Shown here: piece after piece, positions 31,745-42,001 of the stretch
How positions within the stretch are numbered: the first letter of the stretch is position 1
Layout: every line of letters starts with the position of its first letter
DNA from: an uncultured Clostridia bacterium
GTDB lineage: Bacteria; Bacillota; Clostridia; Oscillospirales; Oscillospiraceae
DNA length: 46,613 nucleotides
NCBI GenBank assembly: GCA_945875335.1
Contig: CAMCKD010000005.1
Coordinates: forward strand, 1 to 46,613
Direction: 5' to 3'
Notes under the pieces: model-generated
Database searches by the model: none
What the model saw: only the letters and a program-made list of their open reading frames with translations
Told to the model about the DNA's origin: nothing
Made by a program: the position numbers and the translations under genes

Positions 31745-32725
31745 ATGAAGAAAGTAAAAAAACTGCTGTGTATGATGATGGCTGTGGCAATGGTATTCAC
31801 CCTGGCCATCCGGGTGAGCGCCGCCGGGAATCAGACGGAGTATCCGGTGACGGTTACCACCTATGACTACGAGGGCAACGAGATTGAAACGACCTATGAG
31901 AAGGCCCCCGAAAAAGTGATTTGTGTCTATCAGGGCTGCATTGAGACCATGATTGCCCTGGGTCTGGAAGACCGGGTGATTGCTTCCTACGGCCTGGATA
32001 ATCCGGTGAAGGAAGAATGGGAAGAGGGCCTGTCCAAAATGAATTACAACGAGGACGCCTTCTCTCCCGACAAGGAAACCGTCCTGATGATGGAGCCGGA
32101 TCTGATTTTTACCTGGGGCTCCCTGTTCAGCGATAAGAAGCTGGGCAACCAGACCGAATGGATTGCAAACGGCACCAATACCTACATCAGCACCAATACC
32201 CGCCGGGGCGGCTATCCCCGGACGCTGGAAAATGAATACACCGATCTTCTGAACATCGGCCGCATCTTTGGCGTGGAGGATAAAGCCCAGGCGCTGGTGG
32301 ACGAAATGAAGAATGAGATTGCCGGTGTCCTGGAGCAGACCGCCGGACAGGAAGCGCCCCGGGTGGCGGTGATTGAGTTTCTGGGTGACCAGATCAGTAA
32401 TTATAGCGCCAAGCAGCTTGGCGGAAGCATGGTGGAAGCCCTTGGCGGTACCCTTGCCAATCCCGATGCCTCTGAGATCGGCAAGGAGGATCTGGTGGAG
32501 CTGGACCCGGACGTGATCTTCGTGGTATATATGGCCCGCACGGAGAATGTGGAAGCGGAAATGATTGCAAAGGTCATGGAGGATCCCGCCTTTGCCGATT
32601 TGTCCGCTGTCAAGAATGGCCGTGTTTACAGCATCATGCTGGGCGATATGTATGCCTCCACGGTTCGCTCCATTGATGGCATCCGCACCTTCGCCGCCGG
32701 AATGTATCCTGAGCTGTACAAATAA
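31745..32725 (+). CDS. ABC transporter substrate-binding protein (BtuF/FecB-like), first set
   Basis: 326 residues. Signal peptide of Sec type (KKVKKLLCMMMAVAMVFTLAIRVSA, cut likely after VSA) with no lipobox Cys, followed by a periplasmic-binding-protein type III fold (PEKVICVYQGCIETMIALGLEDRVIAS, EPDLIFTWGSLF, LDPDVIFVVYMARTEN, VKNGRVYSI). It should catch a metal complex (corrinoid, haem or siderophore) for the permease and ATPase encoded next. Because a cobalamin riboswitch governs the transcript, a corrinoid or a cobalt complex is the best substrate guess. Lack of a lipid anchor is odd in a Gram-positive; it may be released or held by the permease. ATG 31745 has AAAGGAGC upstream. Confidence 0.9.
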   Translation: MKKVKKLLCMMMAVAMVFTLAIRVSAAGNQTEYPVTVTTYDYEGNEIETTYEKAPEKVICVYQGCIETMIALGLEDRVIASYGLDNPVKEEWEEGLSKMNYNEDAFSPDKETVLMMEPDLIFTWGSLFSDKKLGNQTEWIANGTNTYISTNTRRGGYPRTLENEYTDLLNIGRIFGVEDKAQALVDEMKNEIAGVLEQTAGQEAPRVAVIEFLGDQISNYSAKQLGGSMVEALGGTLANPDASEIGKEDLVELDPDVIFVVYMARTENVEAEMIAKVMEDPAFADLSAVKNGRVYSIMLGDMYASTVRSIDGIRTFAAGMYPELYK

Positions 32726-32728
32726 GCG

Positions 32729-33811
32729 GTGAAAGAGCAGAAAACAACAAGGGGCTTCCTCCGCGGAACCCCCGCTGCCGCACTGAGCATTTTGGTGCTG
32801 TTGGTGCTTTTGGTACTATCCCTTTTGGGCGCTGTAACCTTTGGTTCAACAGACATTCCCATTGGGGATGTGTACGGGGTGATCTCCCAAAAGCTGTATC
32901 ATCTCCTCATTGGAGACGGAAGCTGGGGAAGCGGCAGCCTGTTTCGTGCCATCTGGTACATTCGGCTGCCACGGCTGATTCTTGCCATGGCTATCGGTGC
33001 GGGGCTTGCAACCTGCGGTGTGGTCATGCAGGCAATTGTGAAGAATCCTCTGGCTGACCCTTATGTGCTTGGAATTTCCTCCGGTGCCTCTCTGGGGGCC
33101 ACAGCAGCGATCCTACTGGGTGTGGGAACGGTTTTCGGCAGCAATTTCGTGGGGGTGATGGCCTTTTTGGGGGCCTTTGTCATTTCCTTGGCGGTGGTTG
33201 GTCTGGCCAATATCGGCGGCCGCGCCAATTCCGTGAAGCTGCTGCTGGCGGGAACGGCGCTGAGCTCCGTGTGCAGTGCCTTTTCCAGCTTCATTGTTTA
33301 TATTGCCCATGACAGGGAAGGAATGCAGACGGTTACCTACTGGATGATGGGAGCCCTGGGCGGCGCGACCTGGGAAACGGATTTGGTTGTGCTGCTGGTG
33401 GTGCTTGCGGGAATTGGATTTTTCCTGACCCAATACCGGACGCTGAACCTGATGCTCTTCGGGGACGAGACTTCCATCACCCTTGGAACGGATTTGCACA
33501 AATGGCGGCAGCTGTACCTGCTTGTGAGTGCGGCAATTGTGGGGTTTGCGGTGTATGCGGCCGGCATGATTGGCTTTGTGGGACTGGTGATTCCCCATGT
33601 GGTGCGGATGTTTTTCGGCACGGATCACAAGCGGTTGCTGCCGATTTCGGCCCTGACTGGAGCGATTTTTCTGATTTGGGCGGATGTGGCCTGCCGGACC
33701 ATCATTCCCGGGCAGGAGCTGCCCATCGGAATTCTGACCTCCATGATTGGCGCACCCTGCTTTATTTATCTGATGGCGCGTAAGCGCTACGGCTTTGGAG
33801 GTGGGGACTGA
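32729..33811 (+). CDS. FecCD/BtuC-family ABC permease, first set
   Basis: 360 residues, about ten hydrophobic helices. Family signatures: RLPRLILAMAIGAGLATCGVVMQ (a recognised FecCD stretch), NPLADPYVLGISSGASLGA, and GFVGLVIPHVVRMFFGTDHKRLLP near residue 285-308, which contacts the ATPase. The likely start is GTG 32729, three bases after the substrate-binding gene, with no strong ribosome site, suggesting coupled translation. The stop overlaps the ATPase start by one base. Confidence 0.93.
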   Translation: MKEQKTTRGFLRGTPAAALSILVLLVLLVLSLLGAVTFGSTDIPIGDVYGVISQKLYHLLIGDGSWGSGSLFRAIWYIRLPRLILAMAIGAGLATCGVVMQAIVKNPLADPYVLGISSGASLGATAAILLGVGTVFGSNFVGVMAFLGAFVISLAVVGLANIGGRANSVKLLLAGTALSSVCSAFSSFIVYIAHDREGMQTVTYWMMGALGGATWETDLVVLLVVLAGIGFFLTQYRTLNLMLFGDETSITLGTDLHKWRQLYLLVSAAIVGFAVYAAGMIGFVGLVIPHVVRMFFGTDHKRLLPISALTGAIFLIWADVACRTIIPGQELPIGILTSMIGAPCFIYLMARKRYGFGGGD

Positions 33812-34596
33812 TGCGGGTGGAAGCGTGCGATGTGCAGTGCGTACTCAATGCCAATCGAATCCTCAAGGGCGTGAGCATGTATGCCTCCCAGCGGGAGATG
33901 GTAGGACTGATTGGCCCCAACGGAAGTGGGAAAAGCACCCTGCTGAAATGCATCTACCGAATCCTCCGCCCCACTGGCGGTGCGGTGAAGCTGGACGGGA
34001 GGGATTTGCTGGCGTGCACCACCAAGGAATCCGCCCGGGCTCTGGCAGTAGTGGCCCAGCATAATTACTATAATTTTGATTTCTCCGTTCAGGATGTGGT
34101 GCTCATGGGCCGCGCCCCCCATAAGCGGGCCCTGGACCGGGACAACGCGGAGGATTACCGGATTGTGGCTCAGGCGCTGGAAACGGTGGGAATGACTTCC
34201 TTTGCCCAGCGCTCCTTCTCCACCCTGTCCGGCGGCGAGCAGCAGCGGGTGATCCTGGCCCGGGCTCTGGCCCAGCAGACCCCCTGCCTGATTCTGGACG
34301 AGCCTACCAATCATCTGGATATCAAATACCAGCTCCAGCTGATGGATTTGGTGAAGGGCTTGGAGCGAACGGTGATTACAGCCGTCCATGATTTGAACAT
34401 TGCGGCGATGTACTGTGACCGGCTGTATGCTTTGAAGGATGGAAAAATTGTGGGGCAGGGGACGCCCAGAGAGCTGCTGACGCCCCAGCTGATTCGGAAG
34501 GTCTACGAGGTGGACGCCGAGGTCTACGAGGACAGCCACGGGATCCTGCGGGTGCTTTATTACCCCGACGGAGCGAGAAAGGAAACAGTCCAATGA
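33811..34596 (+). CDS. ABC transporter ATPase (BtuD/FecE-like), first set
   Basis: 261 residues. Walker A GPNGSGKS at 35-42, Q-loop AQHNYYNFDF (about 85), signature LSGGEQQR at 139-146, Walker B CLILDEPTNHLD with D163, and H-loop AVHDLN. It powers the importer made by the two preceding genes. It overlaps the next gene (CGGC type) by four bases, placing that protein in the same transcript. Confidence 0.94.
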   Translation: MRVEACDVQCVLNANRILKGVSMYASQREMVGLIGPNGSGKSTLLKCIYRILRPTGGAVKLDGRDLLACTTKESARALAVVAQHNYYNFDFSVQDVVLMGRAPHKRALDRDNAEDYRIVAQALETVGMTSFAQRSFSTLSGGEQQRVILARALAQQTPCLILDEPTNHLDIKYQLQLMDLVKGLERTVITAVHDLNIAAMYCDRLYALKDGKIVGQGTPRELLTPQLIRKVYEVDAEVYEDSHGILRVLYYPDGARKETVQ

Positions 34597-34931
34597 AGAA
34601 AATCGCCATTTTAGCCTGCTTGAAGGCCAATGATGTGTGCGCCGGGGTGGGCTGCCTGAATGCGCTGGAGCAGCGGCGGGCCTATTTCCGGGAATATGCC
34701 GGTGAGCAGGTGCAGCTGTGTGCGTTCCTGCGGTGCAGCCAATGCGGTGTGGACCCGGAAGCAGATGCTGGAATGATGGAAAAGCTGGAACGAATCGTCA
34801 GCTGCGGCGTGGAAACCGCCCACATTGGAATCTGCGCCTCCCACCGGGACGGCACCCACTGCCCCCACATGCAGAAAACAGCTGATTGGCTGGAAGAAAA
34901 GGGCATCCGCATTGTATGGGGAACCCATTGA
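34593..34931 (+). CDS. CGGC-domain-like cysteine-rich protein
   Basis: 112 residues with nine Cys (positions 9, 16, 21, 43, 48, 51, 71, 81, 90) and several His (HCPHM near 89-93). It begins KKIAILACLKANDVCAGVGCLNAL and contains LRCSQCG at the position of the CGGC family motif, and IGICASH near 78-83. Proteins of this family are small cytosolic predicted metal binders of unproven function. Coupling to the ATPase gene (four-base overlap) under a cobalamin riboswitch suggests a cobalt- or corrinoid-handling role, which is an inference. Confidence 0.78.
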   Translation: MKKIAILACLKANDVCAGVGCLNALEQRRAYFREYAGEQVQLCAFLRCSQCGVDPEADAGMMEKLERIVSCGVETAHIGICASHRDGTHCPHMQKTADWLEEKGIRIVWGTH

Positions 34932-34957
34932 ACAAATAAGGAAAAGGAGTAATCATT

Positions 34958-35464
34958 ATGAAAAAAGCAACTGCAATTGTTTTAGCGCTGACACTGCTGA
35001 TTTGCCTCACGGCCTGTGCAAAGGAAACCTCCGGGTCAGCTTCCGGGGGGCCGGCGCTGAAGGAAGAAAACGGTGTCCTGACCTGCCTGGATACGACATC
35101 CAGCCCGTTTGAAGACTGCGCCGTCCGTGTGACCGTGGACAAGACCGCCGGAACCGTGACATTTACAAAAGCCACAAAGGACGGTCAGGATACCAAGGAG
35201 TATTATCGGTTTACTCCCTCTGAGCACATGCTGGAGCAATTCTATTATGTCTCCATGATGGGAACTGGTTTCTACTATTATTATGACACCGATTTGGGCG
35301 AGATGGTGAGAATGGAGGACAAGGATCATAACGACAGCACCGCATCCGCCAAGGAGAATGGCCGCTTTGACGGCCCGGCAGCACAGATCAAGAAAGATGC
35401 TGCCACCTTGGAGGAATACTTCTCCAATACCTACGGAATGAGCATCGCGGAAGCGGTAAAGTAA
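34958..35464 (+). CDS. Lipoprotein of unknown function
   Basis: 168 residues. Lipoprotein signal peptide with lipobox LTAC (lipidated Cys at 20), so it should be anchored on the outer face of the membrane. The mature part shows no family I recognise; it is mostly beta-strand-like with an aromatic YYYYYDTD cluster (EQFYYVSMMGTGFYYYY) and an acidic, His-containing MEDKDHND turn. RBS AAGGAG precedes ATG 34958. Its place between two importer sets under a cobalamin riboswitch suggests it may take part in ligand capture. Confidence 0.75.
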   Translation: MKKATAIVLALTLLICLTACAKETSGSASGGPALKEENGVLTCLDTTSSPFEDCAVRVTVDKTAGTVTFTKATKDGQDTKEYYRFTPSEHMLEQFYYVSMMGTGFYYYYDTDLGEMVRMEDKDHNDSTASAKENGRFDGPAAQIKKDAATLEEYFSNTYGMSIAEAVK

Positions 35465-35478
35465 AAGGACAGACTGCT

Positions 35479-35513
35479 GCCGGCGGGAGCGGAAACGTTC
35501 CTGCCGGCTTTCG
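35479..35513 (+). terminator. Strong hairpin between the lipoprotein gene and the second importer
   Basis: A 13-base stem (GCCGGCGGGAGCG / CGTTCCTGCCGGC, two G-U pairs) with a GAAA loop, followed by TTTC. It may partly terminate, or set the expression ratio between the first and second halves of the operon. Confidence 0.55.
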
Positions 35514-35528
35514 ATTAGGAGGAAAAGA

Positions 35529-36569
35529 ATGAAACGAACCATGGTGGTTTCGCTGCTCGTGTGCATCCTGCTGGGCCTGTGTGCCTGCGGTGGAAGCGGA
35601 ATGGGCGGCATGAAAGCGGTTGATGTCACTTCCGGGGAAAAAAAGGAAGCCAATATTACGGTAAGTGAAGGCGGGTATCCCCTGACGGTTCAGGATTATT
35701 TTGAATATGAAACCGTTCTGGAAAGCCCGCCGGAACGTGTCGCCGTAATCTCCGGCACCCCACTGAACATCTGGTATGACCTGGGAGGAAAATCCATCTG
35801 CACCAGTGATATTTCCGATAACCTGAAGCTTGATCCCCAATATGCCCAGGAACTGTTGGCTCTCCCGGTTGTGGGGGCGGTATATTCTCTGGATATGGAG
35901 GCTGTTGTTGCGCAAAATGCGGATTTGGTGATTACCCAGGCCGGCGTGCAGAGCACGGCCAGCCAGACGCTGAGAAACATGGATATCCCGGTGATTGCCA
36001 CACTTCCGCGCACTTTTGACGACCTGGTTGCCACCTATCGTGCCTTTGGCCGCATTTTGCAGGTGGAGGGGCTGGCGGAAGAGAAAATCGAAGCAATGAC
36101 CCGGGAGAGGCAGAGCTATATTGACCAAGCTCCAAAGGAAGGAAAACGCATTGTTATTTTGTACCTGACCTCCAGTTCTCTGTCGGTTAAGCTGAATAGC
36201 TCCATTGCGGGAGACATTGCGACCAGCCTTGGCGCGGACAATATCGCCTCCTCTCTGCCGCCGGATACGATTGGCTCCGAGAATACGCCGCTGGACATTG
36301 AATACCTGGTGGAACAGGATCCGGATTTGGTGCTTGTGACCAGTATGATTGGGAGCAACGAACTCGCCATGGAGACCATGCAGAAGCAATTTGCGGATAA
36401 TATGGCATGGCAGAGTGTGAAAGCAGTCACGCAGGGAAAGGTCTATTATCTTCCCCAGGAGTATTTCCTGTACAATGCCGGTCCGTATTACAACGAAGCG
36501 GTGCGCTATATGGCCTGCACGCTCTATCCCGAAGTATTCGGGGAGGTGTCCGATTGGTATGGAAAATAA
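35529..36569 (+). CDS. ABC transporter substrate-binding lipoprotein (BtuF/FecB-like), second set
   Basis: 346 residues with lipobox LCAC (Cys 20). The fold is again binding-protein type III: PERVAVISGTPLNIWYDLGGKSICTSD, NADLVITQAGVQSTA, a long connecting helix (FGRILQVEGLAEEKIEAM), LVEQDPDLVLVTSMIG and VTQGKVYYLPQEYFLYNAG. Its sequence is clearly different from the first binding protein, so this is not a recent duplication. RBS TTAGGAGGAAAAG lies just upstream of the ATG, and the stop overlaps the next permease. Confidence 0.92.
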   Translation: MKRTMVVSLLVCILLGLCACGGSGMGGMKAVDVTSGEKKEANITVSEGGYPLTVQDYFEYETVLESPPERVAVISGTPLNIWYDLGGKSICTSDISDNLKLDPQYAQELLALPVVGAVYSLDMEAVVAQNADLVITQAGVQSTASQTLRNMDIPVIATLPRTFDDLVATYRAFGRILQVEGLAEEKIEAMTRERQSYIDQAPKEGKRIVILYLTSSSLSVKLNSSIAGDIATSLGADNIASSLPPDTIGSENTPLDIEYLVEQDPDLVLVTSMIGSNELAMETMQKQFADNMAWQSVKAVTQGKVYYLPQEYFLYNAGPYYNEAVRYMACTLYPEVFGEVSDWYGK

Positions 36570-37554
36570 TCGTAGTATCCGGGATTGCACTACCTACCGG
36601 CTGGGCGTGCTGCTGGTGCTGCTTGCTGGGTGTGTATTTGCGTTTCTGCTTGGCAATGTTGTTGGAACCCTTCAAATTCCCTTCCGTAGAGTTCTGGAAT
36701 TGCTGTTCCACGCCGACGGGTCACCGGAGTGGAAGGCGATATGGAACATCCGCCTGCCGCGGATGATTTTGGCAGGACTTGTGGGAATCAATCTGGCATT
36801 GTCCGGCTCCATATTACAGGGAGTTATGTCCAATCCGCTGGCGGATCCAAGCATCATTGGCATCAGCTCCGGTGCGGGACTGTTTGGTATCTTCATTCTT
36901 GTCGTTCTGCCACAGTACCAGACGCTTGTACCATTTTTCGCATTCCTGGGGGCCATGCTGGCGGCAATTATCATCTATTCCCTTGCATGGAAGGGAGGGA
37001 TTCATCCTACCCGGATCATCCTGGCGGGCGTGGCGGTATCCGCTCTTTTTAACGCCGGTATTTCCGGAACGCTGGTATTTTTCAGCGACCGCGTGCACGG
37101 CGCGCTGACCTTTATGAACGGAAGCCTTTCGGCCCGCAGCTGGGGTGAGGTGGAAATGATCCTTCCATATACCGTTGTGGGCCTCGTCCTGACCATGCTC
37201 TTCTCCCGGCAGATGAATATTCTGATTCTGGGAGACGATGTGGCCCGTGGCCTTGGACTGAACGTGGAACTGACACGAATGGGATTTACGGCACTGGCTG
37301 CCTTGCTGGCTGCAAGCGCCGTCAGCGCGGTGGGCCTTCTGGGCTTTGTCGGCCTCATCGTCCCCCATTCCATCCGATTGCTGATGGGAAACGATTACAA
37401 GGTCCTTTTCCCTGGCTCGGCACTTCTGGGGGCGGCCCTGGTGATGCTCAGTGATACCTTTGCCAGAACCATTTTCAGCCCGGTTGAGATACCCGTCGGC
37501 ATCGTGATGGCGGTTCTGGGTGTTCCGTTTTTCCTGTATCTGCTGCGGAGGTGA
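36559..37554 (+). CDS. FecCD/BtuC-family ABC permease, second set
   Basis: 331 residues with roughly ten membrane helices. NIRLPRMILAGLVGINLALSG, NPLADPSIIGISSGAGLFG and GFVGLIVPHSIRLLMGNDYK are the FecCD signatures. ATG 36559 was chosen because GGGAGGTG precedes it and MENNRSIRD gives a normal N-terminus; the frame upstream of it is inside the binding-protein gene. It overlaps the previous gene by 11 bases. Confidence 0.93.
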   Translation: MENNRSIRDCTTYRLGVLLVLLAGCVFAFLLGNVVGTLQIPFRRVLELLFHADGSPEWKAIWNIRLPRMILAGLVGINLALSGSILQGVMSNPLADPSIIGISSGAGLFGIFILVVLPQYQTLVPFFAFLGAMLAAIIIYSLAWKGGIHPTRIILAGVAVSALFNAGISGTLVFFSDRVHGALTFMNGSLSARSWGEVEMILPYTVVGLVLTMLFSRQMNILILGDDVARGLGLNVELTRMGFTALAALLAASAVSAVGLLGFVGLIVPHSIRLLMGNDYKVLFPGSALLGAALVMLSDTFARTIFSPVEIPVGIVMAVLGVPFFLYLLRR

Positions 37555-37558
37555 GAAC

Positions 37559-38350
37559 ATGTCGAATGTGATTATGCAAGTGAATCATCTGAGCGCAGGC
37601 TATCAGGGCCATAAGGTCATTGAGGATATTTCTTTCCAGGTGGAGCAAGGGAAGATCTACTCCATCATCGGGCCCAATGGATGCGGCAAGACAACACTGA
37701 TGCGGGCTGTCAGCCGGAATATTCGGCCCAGTGCCGGTCAGGTGCTGCTTGACGGAGAGAACATTTTCAAAATGAATACACGGAAGGTGGCGCGAAAGGT
37801 TGCAGTCCTCTCCCAAAGCAACAACACGATGAGCGATGTTTCCGTTCGCACACTTGTACAGTACGGCCGGTTTGCCCATATGGCCTGGTGGCAGGGCAGA
37901 AGCGCACAGGATGAACGGATCGTAGACTGGGCTTTGGAGAAAACCGGAATGGCTGATTTCGCCAACCGAAAGATCAACGCGCTTTCCGGCGGTGAGCGGC
38001 AAAGGGCGTGGATTGCCATGAGCATCGCCCAAAAGCCGGAAATACTGCTGCTGGACGAACCGACTACCTATCTGGATATTTCCCACCAGCTGGAAATCAT
38101 GGAGCTGGTGGCACGGCTCAACCGGGAGGAGAACATCACCATTCTGATGGTGCTGCACGACATTAACCATGCAGTTCGTTATTCCGATGAATTGATTGTG
38201 CTGCAGGATCACAGAATCTACCGGCAGGGAGACCCCTGGAGCATTTTAAGCAGCGACGTGCTGGAAAAGGTGTTCCGCGTTCAGGCACAGATTACTACCG
38301 ATTCAGAAAACGGCACACCCATTTTTTACGCGAAGGCGGTGATTCGGTAA
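37559..38350 (+). CDS. ABC transporter ATPase (BtuD/FecE-like), second set
   Basis: 263 residues. Walker A GPNGCGKT at 38-45, LSGGERQRAW signature, Walker B LLLDEPTTYLD, and H-loop VLHDINHAV. GGAGGTGAGAAC lies before ATG 37559, and the stop is directly followed by the cobN ATG with no gap. With the two preceding genes it forms a second complete importer of the iron-complex/B12 class. Confidence 0.94.
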   Translation: MSNVIMQVNHLSAGYQGHKVIEDISFQVEQGKIYSIIGPNGCGKTTLMRAVSRNIRPSAGQVLLDGENIFKMNTRKVARKVAVLSQSNNTMSDVSVRTLVQYGRFAHMAWWQGRSAQDERIVDWALEKTGMADFANRKINALSGGERQRAWIAMSIAQKPEILLLDEPTTYLDISHQLEIMELVARLNREENITILMVLHDINHAVRYSDELIVLQDHRIYRQGDPWSILSSDVLEKVFRVQAQITTDSENGTPIFYAKAVIR

Positions 38351-41300
38351 ATGAAATTCACTTTTATAACAGTTTGTGCACCGGCTGTTCAGCACCTGGC
38401 AGGGCTGCATGAATTGTATCAACGGAAAAATCCCGGTCTGGCAGAAATCAAGCTGTATTACGCAGTGGAGGAGTATGCACCGGAGAAGATGGAGCAAATG
38501 GCGGCGGACATTGCTTCGGCGGACTGTGTGCTGGTGGATTTGATGGGTTCTCCCCCCGGCATCATCCAGGCGGTGGAACGCGCGCTCGCCGACTGCAAGG
38601 GACAGATTCTTCCCTATGGCGCATCAGCCCGGTCCTATCTGCGGCTTGGAAAGTTTACTGCCGAGAGTATGAAGAGCAAGCATCCCGGCTCCGCTCCTGC
38701 TATGGAGACCATGAAAAAGATGCAGGACATGGCCCAGGCCTTGGGAAAGGTCATGCCCGGCAAAATGCGGGACATGCGTAATTATTCGCTGCTGATGCAG
38801 TATTTCCAGTATTCCAGCCAGGAAAATCTGGAATCCTTTCTGCGGCTGATGCTCAGGGAATATGGTGGGGTCAAATCCATCAGGGAACCGCTGCCGCCAC
38901 GGATTCCCAAACCGGTGGCGCTTTATGATATGACCACGCTGACACCGGAGGAGGAACCGGCGCACTATGCTGCACAGCAGGGATTCCGCAGCACTCTCCC
39001 CACAGTGGCACTGCTGTTTTCCTCCTATGCTTACCCCACGGATACGTCTGCGTGTATCCGTGCCATCCGAAATGTGCTGACTCCATTTTGCAATGTGCTG
39101 GCTTTGGGCTGTTCAGGAAGTCTATCGGAATATGAGCCTCAGCTGCGGAGATACCTGAAAGATCCGGCCTGGAAGCCGGTTTCTCTGGTGCTCAACTGCA
39201 TGCCCTTCCGCTTGGGAGCCGGGCCGATGGGCGGAAAAACGGATTTGGGAACGGTGCTTTTGGAATGGGTTGATGCACCGTACCTGCACCCATTTTTCCT
39301 GACCCGCAGAACCCAGCAGGATTGGGAGGAATCGGTATCCGGCTGTACGCCCTCCGAGACGCTGATTTCGGTGATGCTCCCTGAGATGGACGGCGCAATC
39401 GATCTGCTGCCGGTTGGCGCGATGGTTCAAAATCAGTATGATGCCGAACATGATGTGCAGCCATATGATCTGATCCCCATTGAGGAACGCTTGGAACGCC
39501 TGGCACTGCGTGTGCGCCGTTATCTTGCTCTGAGGCAAAAGCCGAATGGCGAAAAGAAAGTAGCGATTCTCTGCTACAACTATCCTCCGGGAGAGGCAAA
39601 CCTGTTTGGAGGGGCGTTTCTGGATACTTTTGTATCCGTCAGCCGGATTTTGGAACGTCTGGTGCAGGAGGGCTATACCACCAGCGCACTGACTCCCGGG
39701 CAGCTTAAAGAGGTTTTCACAGCCGGACATGCGGTAAATTCCGGAAAGTATGACTGCAACTGGAATGGCATGATTCGTTATTCCGTCCGGCACTATCGTG
39801 CGCCGTCGGAGGTAACGGAGCACTGGGGGAAGGCACCGGGAGAGATCATGGCGGAAGGAACGGATTTCCTGATCCCGGGAGTAGAGGTTGGCAATGTGTT
39901 TATCGGACTTCAGCCTGCCCGCGGCCGGGAGGCTGAACAGGAGCATTCCTACCATGACAAGACTCTGCCGCCTCACCATCAGTATGTGGCGTTTTACCAA
40001 TGGATTCGGGAGGAATTCCATGCGGATGCTCTGATTCATGTGGGTACCCATGGAACGCTGGAGTTTCTCAAGGGAAAAGAGAGCGGTATGTCCGCAGAAT
40101 GCTACCCGGACCGGCTGGTATATGACCTGCCCCATTTTTACCTGTATTATTGCGGTAATCCTTCCGAAGCGGTTGTCGCCAAGCGCCGTACCTGCGCCCA
40201 GCTCATCAGCTACCAGCCGCCTGTATTTGAAGAAAGCGATTTGTACGGCGCGTATCTGGAATTATCCACTGAAATTGATAACTTCCATCACGCCCAGGCA
40301 CTTTCGCCCGCAATGGCAGAGCAGATCCGCCAGCGAATCACTGCTCTGGCAGAGGAACTGAAGCTCCCGGATGATTTGGAGCTGCTGGAAAAGGAGCTTT
40401 ACCGTATGCAGCACAGCCTGATTCCCAGGGGGCTGCACGTATTTGGACAGGCATACAGCGAGGAAGAGGCCAAACGCTATGCGCTGGGTATGCTGCAAAC
40501 CCAGCGGGATGGTTTCCGCCCCCTAACGCAAATTCTGAACGAGGTCAACTTGGAGCCGGGACATACACCGCAGATGCTGATGGATGCATTCTGGGAAACC
40601 GAGACACTTCCCAAGTGGCTGAATGCGCCGGCACCGGTCAGGGAGGAGCTGACCCGGGCGCTGGGTTGGGCCTGCGCCGCAGTACAGCCATCGATGCAGA
40701 GCCGGGAATTGGATGCGCTGGTACATGCCCTCAGTGGCGGCTATACCCCGGCGCGGCTGGCAGGGGATATCTACCGCAGCCCCGAGGTGCTGCCCTCTGG
40801 CTGCAATCTCTACCAATTTGATTCCAGATTGGTTCCATCGGCTGTGGCGATGGCACGGGGGCAGCGCATCTGTGAAAACACATTGGAAGCCTACCGAAAA
40901 GAGGAAGGCCGTTGGCCGGAGTCTACGGCGGTGATCCTGTGGGGACTGGAAACCTCCCGCACCCAGGGAGAAACGCTGGGCCAGATTCTGGCATATTTGG
41001 GTGTCCGGCGAGTGGCATCCGGCAGTGTGTGGAATCTGAAGCTGGAGATTATCCCCCTTCAGGAGCTGGGCCGTCCCCGGATTGATGTTACGGTCAACAT
41101 CTGCGGCTTTTTCCGGGATATGTTCCCCTCACTGATCGAAGCCCTGGACGACGTGCTCTGGGAGCTGTATGACCGGGAAGAATCGGATGAAATGAATTAT
41201 TTCCGCGCCCACGCAAAAGCGCGCTATGCCCGCCTGATTGATGCCGGATATGCGCCGGAGGAGGCCAAGCAGCTGGCAATAGCCCGCATTTTCGGACCCA

Positions 41301-42001
41301 GGGAAGGGGAATACGGCACGCAGCTTACCGGCATCATCGAGACGAAAAACTGGCAGGATGAGGCTGAACTCGGCGCGTCGTTTACCGAAAGCCTGTGCCA
41401 TGTCTATACCCGCCGGAAGCGTGGACAGCGGGTGGATGGGCTGTACGAGGACAATCTGAAATGTGTGGAGATCGTTTCACAGCTGCGCAGTAATCACGAG
41501 TATGAAATAACTGATCTGGATCATTACTATGAGTTTTTCGGCGGCCTGGCCAAATCCGTGGAACAGGCCAAGGGCGGCATCCGGGCCAAGCAGTACATTA
41601 CGGATACCACCGGGGATAGCCCCTGCACGGAAACGGCGGATAAGGCCATTGCCCGGGGCATTCGGACCCGGGTATTGAATCCCAAATGGATTGACGCAAT
41701 GCTGGCCCACGATTACCATGGCGACGAGCAGATTGCCGCACGGTTTGAGAATGTCATGGGACTGGCAGCAACCACCGGTGATGTGGACAGCTGGATTTAT
41801 GAGGAGCTGAATGCCAAATATGTGGAGGACCGGCAGATGCGCCGCCGGATGGCTGAGAACAATCCCCACGCATACATGAATATTCTGGAGCAGCTGATGG
41901 AGTATCACAGCCGTGGGTACTGGAATGCCACCGACCAGCAGCTGGAGCAAATCCGGCAGGTCTATTTGGAGCTGGAAAACAACATGGAGGAAACCATATG
42001 A
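38351..42001 (+). CDS. cobN: CobN-type metal chelatase large subunit
   Basis: 1216 residues. Member of the CobN/BchH/ChlH family, the tetrapyrrole-binding subunit of class I ATP-dependent chelatases. The typical stretches are present: an N-terminal RossmanN-like part, [54 protein letters not shown] near 565-581, [32 protein letters not shown], and the C-terminal [13 protein letters not shown]. In cobalamin synthesis CobN works with CobS/CobT; here the partners next door are ChlI and ChlD types, the pattern seen in many anaerobes. The ATG directly follows the preceding stop. Cobalt is assumed because of the riboswitch; the tetrapyrrole substrate is unproven. Confidence 0.94.
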   Translation: MKFTFITVCAPAVQHLAGLHELYQRKNPGLAEIKLYYAVEEYAPEKMEQMAADIASADCVLVDLMGSPPGIIQAVERALADCKGQILPYGASARSYLRLGKFTAESMKSKHPGSAPAMETMKKMQDMAQALGKVMPGKMRDMRNYSLLMQYFQYSSQENLESFLRLMLREYGGVKSIREPLPPRIPKPVALYDMTTLTPEEEPAHYAAQQGFRSTLPTVALLFSSYAYPTDTSACIRAIRNVLTPFCNVLALGCSGSLSEYEPQLRRYLKDPAWKPVSLVLNCMPFRLGAGPMGGKTDLGTVLLEWVDAPYLHPFFLTRRTQQDWEESVSGCTPSETLISVMLPEMDGAIDLLPVGAMVQNQYDAEHDVQPYDLIPIEERLERLALRVRRYLALRQKPNGEKKVAILCYNYPPGEANLFGGAFLDTFVSVSRILERLVQEGYTTSALTPGQLKEVFTAGHAVNSGKYDCNWNGMIRYSVRHYRAPSEVTEHWGKAPGEIMAEGTDFLIPGVEVGNVFIGLQPARGREAEQEHSYHDKTLPPHHQYVAFYQWIREEFHADALIHVGTHGTLEFLKGKESGMSAECYPDRLVYDLPHFYLYYCGNPSEAVVAKRRTCAQLISYQPPVFEESDLYGAYLELSTEIDNFHHAQALSPAMAEQIRQRITALAEELKLPDDLELLEKELYRMQHSLIPRGLHVFGQAYSEEEAKRYALGMLQTQRDGFRPLTQILNEVNLEPGHTPQMLMDAFWETETLPKWLNAPAPVREELTRALGWACAAVQPSMQSRELDALVHALSGGYTPARLAGDIYRSPEVLPSGCNLYQFDSRLVPSAVAMARGQRICENTLEAYRKEEGRWPESTAVILWGLETSRTQGETLGQILAYLGVRRVASGSVWNLKLEIIPLQELGRPRIDVTVNICGFFRDMFPSLIEALDDVLWELYDREESDEMNYFRAHAKARYARLIDAGYAPEEAKQLAIARIFGPREGEYGTQLTGIIETKNWQDEAELGASFTESLCHVYTRRKRGQRVDGLYEDNLKCVEIVSQLRSNHEYEITDLDHYYEFFGGLAKSVEQAKGGIRAKQYITDTTGDSPCTETADKAIARGIRTRVLNPKWIDAMLAHDYHGDEQIAARFENVMGLAATTGDVDSWIYEELNAKYVEDRQMRRRMAENNPHAYMNILEQLMEYHSRGYWNATDQQLEQIRQVYLELENNMEETI

